Assembly: GCA_041678645.1 (NCBI GenBank)
Contig: JBAYNT010000005.1
Location: 1-22,727 of the forward strand
Direction: 5' to 3'
Source of the DNA: WOZL01 sp041678645
GTDB lineage: Bacteria; Patescibacteriota; Dojkabacteria; SC72
Length of the DNA: 22,727 bases
A program made the translations under genes and the position numbers. Below are positions 6,726 through 13,929 of this stretch, in pieces; positions within the stretch are counted from its first letter, which is position 1, and the number at the start of each line of letters is the position of its first letter. The notes beneath the pieces are model-generated. The model did not search any database. It had not been told where the DNA came from and worked only from the letters and a program-made list of their open reading frames with translations.

Positions 6726-8471
6726 CTATTCTAATACAGCTTTAATTCTTTTAATACCTGCACTGACGCTTTCTTGCTTCACTATCCTAAATTTGCCTAG
6801 CTCAGAAGTGTTTTTGACATGTGGGCCTCTACATATTTCTACAGAGAAAGGGTCTTCAAATGGTCCTATATAGTAGAGTTTTACCATATCTCCATATTTT
6901 TCAGTGAAAGCAGAGGTGGGTACGAGTTTAAGGGCTTCTTCTTTTTTTATCTCTTTAAAAGTTATGTTGTAACTGGCATCTATTGCGCTGTTTACAATAT
7001 CTTCAACCTCTCTAACTTGTTCAGGGGTTAGTTTCTCATTAGAAGGGTAATCTAGTCTTAATCTTTCCGATGTAATATTGCTACCCTTTTGGTCTACTTG
7101 ATCTCCTAAAACTTTTTGTAAAGCAGCAAGAAGTAGGTGAGTAGCAGTATGATATCTAGTGGACATCTCGGATGTGTCTGCAAGGCCACCCTTAAACATC
7201 CCGGCAGAAGTAGTTCTTGAATTTTCTTTATGCTCATTCTTTGCTATTGTAAACTCTTCTGCATTTTGTAATTCTAATCCTTTCTCTTCAAGGATCTCCT
7301 CTGTAATTTCTATGGGGAAACCATAGGTCTCATAAAGGGTGAAAGCATCTTTACCTGTAATATTGCCTCTTTCATCTATCATTCTCTGAAAAACCTTTAA
7401 TCCTTTTCTAATAGTTTGATTGAACTTCCTCTCTTCCTCTTCTATTATTTTAAGAATTTCTTCTTTCTGTTGTTCTAATCGAGGATAGATAGTCGCAAAC
7501 TGTTCAATTGCCACCTTGGCTATTTCTTTAGTAAAAAGGTTCTCAATGTTAAGTTTTCTACCATGTCTTACTGCCCTTCTAATCAATCTTCTTAATACAT
7601 ATCCCTGCTTTGATTTCCCAGGTACTATTCCATCTGCAATTATCCAAGTTGCAGCTTTAAGATGATCAACTATTATCCTCTCAGACTGTACGATATGGGT
7701 ATCATTTAAGCTTTCTACTTTCTCTAAAATCGGTTTATATATATCTGTGTCATAGACAGAGTCTACATCTTGTATTAGTGCGCAGAGTCTATCTAATCCT
7801 CCTCCAAAATCGACATTATGTTTACCTAGGGGAGAGTATATCCCATCTTTTAAAAAATATTCCATAAAAACGTTATTTCCTATTTCTACTAAACCGTTCT
7901 TCGTTTTATAGAATATTTCGCTATCTGGCCCACACGGCCCACCAGATTCTAATCCCCAAAAATTATCTTCCTTGCCTTTTGGTTCTATTCTTTCTCCTTG
8001 CCCGACTTTTGCATCAATACCGTATGATTTAAAAATATCCTTCCATATCTCTATGGACGCATCATCCCTAGGGATTTGTTCATCTCCTTGATACACAGTC
8101 GCAAAAATTTTATTAATATCCAACCCTAACTCTTGTACAAAGAATTTAATGGTTAAATTTATTGCTTCTTTCTTAAAGTAATCATTCAGGGACCAGTTTC
8201 CAAGCATTTCGAAGGCCGTACAGTGATATGGGTCTCCCACTAGGTCTATATCTTGAGTTCTCAAGCATCGTTGAGAGCTAACCAATCTCGCTCCTTCCGG
8301 ATGTTTTGCTCCCATTAAGTATGGAATCAATGGAAACATACCAGCATTTACAAAAAGTACAGAAGGATCATCTTCTGGTACTAGGGATGCAGAAGGGATT
8401 TCCTTATGATTTTGCTGCACAAAAAAGTGAATATATTTATCTCTTATATCGTTGTAGCCCAACTTTTTCAT
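6726..8471 (-). CDS. alaS: Alanyl-tRNA synthetase, short form
   Basis: 581 residues against about 870 in E. coli. It charges tRNA-Ala with alanine. The class II catalytic domain (1-245) is complete, with GNWSLNDYFK and motif 3 GGGLDRL (223-229). The tRNA-recognition helices follow (to about 410), with YVLRRLIRRAVRHGRKL. After a short linker comes the editing core, with zinc-binding HTATH (H441, H445) and CRGPH (C547, H551), ending in SAGIKRIKAV. Two parts are missing. One is the beta-barrel stretch that normally carries the TPFYAEGGGQ-type motif before HxxxH. The other is the whole C-terminal C-Ala domain. The frame is intact at both ends, so this looks like a compact lineage form rather than a broken gene. 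It has its own extended -10 promoter 8 bases before the ATG. Confidence 0.93.
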   Translation of the reverse strand: MKKLGYNDIRDKYIHFFVQQNHKEIPSASLVPEDDPSVLFVNAGMFPLIPYLMGAKHPEGARLVSSQRCLRTQDIDLVGDPYHCTAFEMLGNWSLNDYFKKEAINLTIKFFVQELGLDINKIFATVYQGDEQIPRDDASIEIWKDIFKSYGIDAKVGQGERIEPKGKEDNFWGLESGGPCGPDSEIFYKTKNGLVEIGNNVFMEYFLKDGIYSPLGKHNVDFGGGLDRLCALIQDVDSVYDTDIYKPILEKVESLNDTHIVQSERIIVDHLKAATWIIADGIVPGKSKQGYVLRRLIRRAVRHGRKLNIENLFTKEIAKVAIEQFATIYPRLEQQKEEILKIIEEEERKFNQTIRKGLKVFQRMIDERGNITGKDAFTLYETYGFPIEITEEILEEKGLELQNAEEFTIAKNEHKENSRTTSAGMFKGGLADTSEMSTRYHTATHLLLAALQKVLGDQVDQKGSNITSERLRLDYPSNEKLTPEQVREVEDIVNSAIDASYNITFKEIKKEEALKLVPTSAFTEKYGDMVKLYYIGPFEDPFSVEICRGPHVKNTSELGKFRIVKQESVSAGIKRIKAVLE

Positions 8472-8479
8472 ATGGAATG

Positions 8480-8488
8480 ATTATACCA
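8480..8488 (-). promoter_or_regulatory. Consensus extended -10 directly before alaS (leaderless)
   Basis: On the minus strand TGG is followed by a perfect TATAAT (8485-8480), then 8 bases and the alaS ATG at 8471. The predicted transcription start is at or next to the start codon. The -35 region is poor (TGAACT-like), which extended -10 promoters tolerate. The site lies just past the stop of the upstream gene, so alaS can be transcribed independently of the sortase-led run. Confidence 0.6.
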
Positions 8489-8493
8489 GAAAT

Positions 8494-10440
8494 CTATATT
8501 TTTAGTTCATTGTTGTCTTCTTGATCGTCTTTTTCTTGTTTGTTAATCATCTTGTAAAGTGCATTTAAATCGTCACCGGGATCAGGCATATCATTTTGTC
8601 CTACAGTAGTGGTGGGGACAGTGTCATCACTACTGCTTTGAACGGAGATTTCTTGCTCATGCGCTTTCTTTTCTTTAGCCTCAATTATTTTCTTTTTAAT
8701 TTCTCCACCAGCTTTCTCCTTTACACCAATTGCAACAGGAGGTTCTATAGTGGAGAATTTCATCTCTTCTTTGGGAACTTGATTTACTATTTTCTGTACA
8801 GTGTTAGTTGACAGGGGAGGTGGGGAGAGGCTGTCGTCTACCTCTACGGTCTCCTTATCCTCTTTCCATACCTTGACAAGGATTAAAGGTACCACAAGGG
8901 CTAAGAGGAGCAAAAGTAACCCTCCTGCTATTACATAGGCTATTATTTTACTAACGCCATAGCCAAATATGTAAAACTTGTTTGGATCTTTTTGTTCAGT
9001 TACAATATTAAAAGTCCAACTCTTGTCAGCTTCCAATCCCTTAGAATCTGTAAACGATACATCAATTTTGTGCAACCCTCCCTCGTATTTCTCCTCTGTC
9101 TGATAGATGAGGGTATATTCGGAGTCAGAGATCTTGTTGAATTTTGCAAATGAAGTCAAATCTCTATCATCAACTTTTATAACTACGCTGTCTTCGTTGA
9201 TAATTGCATTACTGCTTGCCAATAGGGATGCTCTGATAGTGACTAATTGGTTACTGATATCATCCCCTGTTTTTGGGGACACATTTATTATCTGTGGTTC
9301 AGGTAACTGTACACTATCATCGGGCATATCAAAAGCCTTCCCTAAAATTTCTATTAATGGTGAGACCCCCTTACCAATTAATGGAGGCGTTTGATTGTCG
9401 GGTGCTTTTATTATAGCTTTATAACTGCCAGCAGAGATGTCTTTTGTATCAATGGTATATTGTTCAACATTGTAAGCGATATCTTTGTTAACAGTGTACC
9501 AACTATCTTCGTTTTGTAGGCTTTCTGCTAAGTAAAGTTCATAGTGAGTAATTGCATTCCTATCTGTCGCTGCCCATTTTATTGTTAAAGGCTCCCCTTG
9601 TGACAGGGTTAGGGCCTGCCAAGGTGAAAGGATTGTAACTCTAGGGATATCGTTTTCCTCTGGGTTAACACTAACTATCCAAGATTGGGACCTTAGATGT
9701 TTACTGTAACCATCGTGTATGAATACGTTTGCAAGATAGCTGGCAGGTTTAGTAGTGCTTCCCTTAAATTGAATTTTTAATTTACCTTTGCTTCCATCAT
9801 TAATTACAGTATATTTCATCCACTTATTGTTAGGGGTGGATGAGAAGACATAGTTAATGAAGTCTTCCTCAGGGTCTGTTGCAGTCAAAGTATATTCATA
9901 GCTTGTCCCTGTATCAATATCTTGAGAGGGTTTTGAATCAAGAGGATTGGAGGTAAACTCTGGAGCACTATTGTTTGTTACTGCTCTTACACCTAATACG
10001 TCATATGGACTACTTATTTCGCATGCGGATGTATATGAGCCCTCCGAGAGTGTGCCAAGAAGTTCATAAGGCTTTGCCTCTGTTGGTGTAAACTCAAAAG
10101 TTTCCCCAATCTCTTTTGGAGTATCCTCGTATTCCTTTCCAAAGAGCTTGTTACCTGCTGCATCTGTTATTAATACCGATGTGATACCCGAGCCCTGTGC
10201 TATACCCTCAATCTGCATCCTCACAGTTTTTCCAACTTCAAGAGTGTATGGGTTTACATTTGGGAACGATATGACGCACGGATTCTCCTCACTAACCTCG
10301 ACTTCATTAAAGGCCATGTTTCTTAAATCGAAATTCCCATCAAGCACTTGCCATACTATTAATGGCAGGCACAAAACCAAAAAGAGTGAAAGAATCAGGA
10401 AACTCCTTTTTTCAGATTGTGGGGCATTCCTATTTTCCAT
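8494..10440 (-). CDS. Two-TM membrane protein with tandem Ig-like ectodomains and charged cytoplasmic tail
   Basis: 648 residues. N-terminal membrane segment (about 13-31), a beta-rich region with two cysteines (55, 140), and then at least three Ig/FN3/cadherin-like units. One is at about 158-260 (NSAPEFTSNPL, then YEYTLTATDPEED). The second is at about 264-365 (VTILSPWQALTLSQGEPLTI, then IKWAATD). The third is at about 380-480 (INVSPKTGDDI ending in SFTDSKGLEADKSWTFNI). A second strong membrane segment (about 499-523) leads to a tail of about 125 residues rich in Lys, Glu, Asp and Pro, which should be cytoplasmic. No sorting motif or enzyme domain is seen. It sits 15 bases after the solute-binding protein gene and 22 bases before alaS. 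The layout resembles a bitopic surface scaffold or sensor; function unknown. Confidence 0.75.
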   Translation of the reverse strand: MENRNAPQSEKRSFLILSLFLVLCLPLIVWQVLDGNFDLRNMAFNEVEVSEENPCVISFPNVNPYTLEVGKTVRMQIEGIAQGSGITSVLITDAAGNKLFGKEYEDTPKEIGETFEFTPTEAKPYELLGTLSEGSYTSACEISSPYDVLGVRAVTNNSAPEFTSNPLDSKPSQDIDTGTSYEYTLTATDPEEDFINYVFSSTPNNKWMKYTVINDGSKGKLKIQFKGSTTKPASYLANVFIHDGYSKHLRSQSWIVSVNPEENDIPRVTILSPWQALTLSQGEPLTIKWAATDRNAITHYELYLAESLQNEDSWYTVNKDIAYNVEQYTIDTKDISAGSYKAIIKAPDNQTPPLIGKGVSPLIEILGKAFDMPDDSVQLPEPQIINVSPKTGDDISNQLVTIRASLLASSNAIINEDSVVIKVDDRDLTSFAKFNKISDSEYTLIYQTEEKYEGGLHKIDVSFTDSKGLEADKSWTFNIVTEQKDPNKFYIFGYGVSKIIAYVIAGGLLLLLLALVVPLILVKVWKEDKETVEVDDSLSPPPLSTNTVQKIVNQVPKEEMKFSTIEPPVAIGVKEKAGGEIKKKIIEAKEKKAHEQEISVQSSSDDTVPTTTVGQNDMPDPGDDLNALYKMINKQEKDDQEDNNELKI

Positions 10441-10455
10441 TCCTATATATTAATA

Positions 10456-11802
10456 TTACTTATTACTTTCTGCAAGCTGATCGTTTATATCCCTTTGGGC
10501 GTTCTCCATTGCAGACTTTATGCTCTTGTTATCCTCCACAATCTCCGTTACCGCCTGCCTCAAGGATCTTTCTACAAAGCCTTGATCTCCCATTGACCAA
10601 GATTGCATATATGGTGCCATGGTAGCGTAGGCCTTAATGTAGGGGTTAGATTCTAATTTGCTACTTAGAGAAACTAATGAGTAAGGTTCTCCAAACGCTC
10701 TAATCTGTGATGAATTAGAAAAGATTTTTTCTTGATTATCTACTAGGTATTTTATAAATTTCCATGCAATATCTGGATTCTTACAGCTGCTACTTACTCC
10801 ATCCCCCCAATACATGGGGTAGTACACAGGGTTATTATTGAGTTGAGGAAGTACAGTTATACCGAATTCAATGCTCGGGGCGGCCTTGATAATATCAAAG
10901 GCTCTCCAACTAGGCGCAAACATCATAGCTAGTTTCCCAGCATAGAACATCTCTAAGTCGTTTCTTAAATCACTTGTCCAAATAGCATCTTCGCCTTGGG
11001 AGAACTCTGTATATATTGTAGTCGCAGTTATCACAGAATCACTAGTAAGGTTCGCTACTGTATATGTAGAGTCCATAATATCGGCTCCATTTAGCAGCAT
11101 CAAATATGACAAGATATCTGCAGAGTGAGAAATGTTTTCAGCAGTACCCATAGCTAAACCAGACGTTAATATCTGACCGGCTTCATTTCGAGTAGTCATT
11201 TTTTTTGCAGCTTCGATAAAGGAGTCCCAATTGGTTGGAGGCTCTTGATATCCAGAGCTACTAAGGAGTTGCTTGTTGTAAAATACTGCTAGACCGTCTA
11301 TTTCCCATGGCATAGCGTATATATTCCCATCTTTGGCGGTAAAATCTTTTATAGCGATAGGGTAAAATCTTTCTGCGTATGTAGTTGAATCCATGATGGT
11401 GGTTGGTAGTGGGGTAAGATAGTTGTAATACCTTGGAGTCCAAGTATTGTTAATCCTAAAAATATCAGGGGCGGGTTCAGATGATGCCTGGGCCTGCTGT
11501 AATCTAGTATAAAGGCGTCCTTCATAGTTGGTAAAAGCTTGCTGAGAATAAAGGATTGTTACTCCAGGGTTCTCCGCTTCAAACTCATCAATTATTGGCT
11601 GCATCACACTTGCCGGTTCCCATAGCCCCCAATATGTGAGTTCTACATTAGATACTGGCTGGGTAGTGCTTCCACCTCCATTGTTAGGAGGCGGAGGGTT
11701 ACCATTCCCACGACCTGAGAGGAGGACAATAGCTAAGACAAATATTAAAAAGATTAAAATGCCAACAAGTGTCATTAACAATTTCTTCGTTTTAGGATTC
11801 AT
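10456..11802 (-). CDS. Membrane-anchored extracellular solute-binding protein (family 1)
   Basis: 448 residues from ATG at 11802. An earlier in-frame start would run about 55 bases into the sortase gene, and the later start places a hydrophobic segment properly at residues 9-29. The anchor is a non-cleaved TM rather than a lipobox Cys. It is followed by a Pro/Gly/Asn-rich linker (about 33-48). The rest reads like a family 1 sugar-type binding protein: VELTYWGLWEPASVMQPII, FEAENPGVTI, PDIFRINNTW, NIYAMPWEIDGLAVFYNKQLL, and AGKLAMMFAPSWRAF. A late tryptophan/tyrosine-rich part includes PMYWGDGVS. Such proteins normally feed an ABC importer, yet no permease or ATPase gene is nearby. It lies 17 bases after the sortase. 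The ligand is unknown; transport is inferred from the family. Confidence 0.85.
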   Translation of the reverse strand: MNPKTKKLLMTLVGILIFLIFVLAIVLLSGRGNGNPPPPNNGGGSTTQPVSNVELTYWGLWEPASVMQPIIDEFEAENPGVTILYSQQAFTNYEGRLYTRLQQAQASSEPAPDIFRINNTWTPRYYNYLTPLPTTIMDSTTYAERFYPIAIKDFTAKDGNIYAMPWEIDGLAVFYNKQLLSSSGYQEPPTNWDSFIEAAKKMTTRNEAGQILTSGLAMGTAENISHSADILSYLMLLNGADIMDSTYTVANLTSDSVITATTIYTEFSQGEDAIWTSDLRNDLEMFYAGKLAMMFAPSWRAFDIIKAAPSIEFGITVLPQLNNNPVYYPMYWGDGVSSSCKNPDIAWKFIKYLVDNQEKIFSNSSQIRAFGEPYSLVSLSSKLESNPYIKAYATMAPYMQSWSMGDQGFVERSLRQAVTEIVEDNKSIKSAMENAQRDINDQLAESNK

Positions 11803-11819
11803 ATTACATTGTACATAAA

Positions 11820-12614
11820 CTAGTATCTTTCTGCCACTACCACAAGTCTCTTTGTTCCAATCCCCAGGGGCCAACAGGTCATTAAGGTTACCGTCTCCTT
11901 ATCCCCTTGCGTGCCAAGTATAGAGAAATCAGTGGCTTCTACGATTTTCTTCTTCCTAACTATATAGTGTATTCTCTCTTGCTCCTTCTCTATATATACA
12001 TCATCTCCTACATCTACATTCTCTAATCTTGTAAAGATAGTCTCAGGCAAATTTTGATGTCTAGAGAAAAAACTCTCAACAGAGCTGTGGCCATATATAA
12101 AAGAGTTCCCCCCATCTCCTGGAAGAGGAGTACCTTTGAAGTGAGCAACACCTCTTTTTAGAAATTGATCATAAACTTTTTCCTCAGCACTTTCAACATT
12201 TGAATTGATAATTATGCCTTTGATCCCAACACTCTCTATGTCTATATACATATCTTTACTGTACTCCTTATCTATAGCAATCTCTTTGGAAGAATTAGTT
12301 GTTGGATCATAAGTAAATCTCCCTTCAAGTGTTAAGCCTTCAATACTGTTTTCAAGGTTTGCAAAATAGCTCTTACTAGGGTCATAGTATGCGAACTCCT
12401 CTGCAATGTATGTACGGTATGCCTCTGGTACTGGATTCTTCATTAGTCTAACTCTGGCCTGCCCAATCCATCCGTCTATATATGAATTGGTAATAGGTAC
12501 TGCCTGTGAGAGTATTATCAACACTCCGATTGCAGATAGTACAGCTGACATTACAATCTTCGTTTTCTTGATTTTTTTAGATTGTTCTTCTGGTATGTTC
12601 CATTCTTTTGACAT
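11820..12614 (-). CDS. Sortase, class D/E-like transpeptidase
   Basis: 264 residues. Sortases cut a C-terminal sorting motif and attach the protein to the cell wall or to another surface protein. A membrane segment (about 20-41) leaves the catalytic domain outside. The three catalytic residues are visible: H176 in FIYGHSS, C247 in TVTLMTCWP, and R256 in GTKRLVVVA. The GTPLPGDGGNSFI stretch before the histidine is typical. It is the first gene of the minus-strand run and has an extended -10 element 7 bases before its ATG. A candidate substrate with an IPQTG motif is encoded at 1067-2830. The exact class is uncertain. Confidence 0.9.
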   Translation of the reverse strand: MSKEWNIPEEQSKKIKKTKIVMSAVLSAIGVLIILSQAVPITNSYIDGWIGQARVRLMKNPVPEAYRTYIAEEFAYYDPSKSYFANLENSIEGLTLEGRFTYDPTTNSSKEIAIDKEYSKDMYIDIESVGIKGIIINSNVESAEEKVYDQFLKRGVAHFKGTPLPGDGGNSFIYGHSSVESFFSRHQNLPETIFTRLENVDVGDDVYIEKEQERIHYIVRKKKIVEATDFSILGTQGDKETVTLMTCWPLGIGTKRLVVVAERY

Positions 12615-12621
12615 AATAGCT

Positions 12622-12630
12622 ATGATAGCA
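12622..12630 (-). promoter_or_regulatory. Extended -10 promoter of the sortase-led operon, likely leaderless
   Basis: TGC plus TATCAT (12627-12622) on the minus strand, then 7 bases to the sortase ATG at 12614. The -35 region is weak. It would drive the run sortase, solute-binding protein, Ig-like protein and possibly the genes beyond. Confidence 0.5.
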
Positions 12631-12663
12631 TGAATAAAAGTAGGTTGACTATATTTAAAAAGC

Positions 12664-12693
12664 TTGGCAATGTTGCTAATGTTCTGCTAGAAT
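12664..12693 (+). promoter_or_regulatory. Promoter of dnaJ (TTGGCA-N18-TAGAAT, extended -10)
   Basis: TTGGCA (12664-12669), 18 bases, TAGAAT (12688-12693) preceded by TGC. Nine bases separate it from the dnaJ ATG at 12703, so the mRNA would be leaderless or nearly so. An AGGA at 12694-12697 is too close to the expected start point to serve as a normal ribosome binding site. I see no CIRCE-type inverted repeat here. Confidence 0.5.
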
Positions 12694-12702
12694 AGGAATC
12701 GT

Positions 12703-13803
12703 ATGAGTGAAAAAAAAGATTACTATGAAGTTCTTGGAGTAAGCAAAGATGCAGGTCAGGATGAGATAAAGAAAGCATATCGTAAGCTTGTAAAGAAATA
12801 TCATCCGGATGTTAATGATGCCAAGGACTCAGAACAAAAATTTAAAGAGGTTCAAGAGGCCTATGAGATTCTCTCAGATGAATCAAAGCGTAAAGCATAT
12901 GATCAGTACGGTCACGCTGCAACAGCAGGCTTTGGGGGCCAAGGAGATCCATATGACTTTAGTGGATTTAATCAGGGAACGCCATTTGATATGGGAGATA
13001 TTTTTAGTACTTTTTTTGGTGGGAATACTTCAGGTTTTGACTTTGGATTTGGGGGCAATAGCAGGGCTCAGGCTCAGGTTAGAGGCTCAGATGTAAGGTA
13101 TAAGGTAAGACTTGGTTTCCAGGAAGCTGTCAAAGGTGGAAATTACAGCATTAATATAGAAAGAGATGTAACCTGCTCTCATTGTGAGGGAACAGGAAGT
13201 GAAACTAAAAAGAGTAAAACTTGCCCTACCTGTGGAGGTTCTGGAAGAGTTCAAAGGACCCAGCGGACAATACTTGGCTCTATAGCAGTAAACGCCGTAT
13301 GTGAAGAGTGTCAGGGTACAGGAGAAATTCCAGAAGAGAAATGCTCAGTATGTGGTGGCTTGGGTACAGTGGTTGAAAGGAAATCTGAAAAAATTAAAGT
13401 CCCAGCAGGCGCATATGATGGCATGGTGTTAAGGTTTAAGGGTGGTGGAAATGCGGGTCCAAAAGGTACTCCATCAGGTGATTTATACATTGAGGTTGAA
13501 GTGGAGCCATCAGAAGAGTTTGAGAGAAGAGGAAACGATATATATTCAGAGATAGATATACCTATATATATAGCAGTATTGGGAGGAGAGGTGGCTGTTA
13601 ATACTCCATATGGTGAAGTTACTTTAAAGATTCCTAAATCAACAGAGGGTGGATCGATATTTAGGATTCGCGAGAAGGGTATGCCAATTTTAGGTAGACA
13701 GGAAGAGAAGGGAGACCTATATGTTAAGGTTAACTTAGATGTTCCTAAGAGGCTCTCCAGAAAAGAGAAGAAATTATGGGAGGAGTTGGGAGAGACATCT
13801 TAA
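12703..13803 (+). CDS. dnaJ: Chaperone DnaJ (Hsp40), type I
   Basis: 366 residues, normal length. It delivers unfolded clients to DnaK and stimulates its ATPase. The J domain (1-70) has YHPDVND with HPD at 34-36. A Gly/Phe-rich linker spans about 75-122. The zinc region contains all four CxxCxGxG-type repeats: CSHCEGTG (C158, C161), CPTCGGSG (C174, C177), CEECQGTG (C200, C203) and CSVCGGLG (C214, C217). The C-terminal substrate-binding domains follow, with PAGAYDGMVLRFKGGGNAG. The gene is solitary here: dnaK and grpE are not adjacent. A rho-independent terminator follows its stop. Confidence 0.97.
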   Translation: MSEKKDYYEVLGVSKDAGQDEIKKAYRKLVKKYHPDVNDAKDSEQKFKEVQEAYEILSDESKRKAYDQYGHAATAGFGGQGDPYDFSGFNQGTPFDMGDIFSTFFGGNTSGFDFGFGGNSRAQAQVRGSDVRYKVRLGFQEAVKGGNYSINIERDVTCSHCEGTGSETKKSKTCPTCGGSGRVQRTQRTILGSIAVNAVCEECQGTGEIPEEKCSVCGGLGTVVERKSEKIKVPAGAYDGMVLRFKGGGNAGPKGTPSGDLYIEVEVEPSEEFERRGNDIYSEIDIPIYIAVLGGEVAVNTPYGEVTLKIPKSTEGGSIFRIREKGMPILGRQEEKGDLYVKVNLDVPKRLSRKEKKLWEELGETS

Positions 13804-13829
13804 TTACATTTGCTTTACAAATACCTATT

Positions 13830-13838
13830 TGATATACT
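13830..13838 (+). promoter_or_regulatory. Candidate extended -10 promoter upstream of nusA
   Basis: TGA plus TATACT with a weak TTGCTT-like -35 seventeen bases upstream. It is placed before the terminator at 13862, which would then lie in the nusA leader. An alternative is AATAAT at 13917-13922, five of six consensus and 7 bases before the nusA ATG, matching the leaderless layout of other genes here. I cannot decide between them. Confidence 0.3.
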
Positions 13839-13861
13839 TCTACTGAAAGTTATATGGAGAG

Positions 13862-13893
13862 AGGTGAGGAATTTAAAAACTCACCTTTTTTTT
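13862..13893 (+). terminator. Rho-independent terminator after dnaJ
   Basis: AGGTGAG (13862-13868), an 11-base loop, CTCACCT (13880-13886), then a run of eight T ending at 13893: a 7-bp perfect stem with a classic T tract. It lies 58 bases after the dnaJ stop and 36 bases before nusA. A possible extended -10 promoter at 13830-13838 sits upstream of it, so it could also act as an attenuator for nusA. Confidence 0.8.
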
Positions 13894-13929
13894 CGAAACT
13901 TTAATTTTAATTTTTAAATAATTGTTAAT

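Noticed and set aside
6726..8471. alaS as a truncated pseudogene
   Set aside because: The frame is intact, catalytic and metal-binding residues are kept, and it ends in a clean stop 4 bases before ruvX. It fits a compact lineage form.
11803..11874. Longer start for the solute-binding protein
   Set aside because: It would add 24 non-hydrophobic residues ahead of the membrane anchor and overlap the sortase gene by 55 bases.
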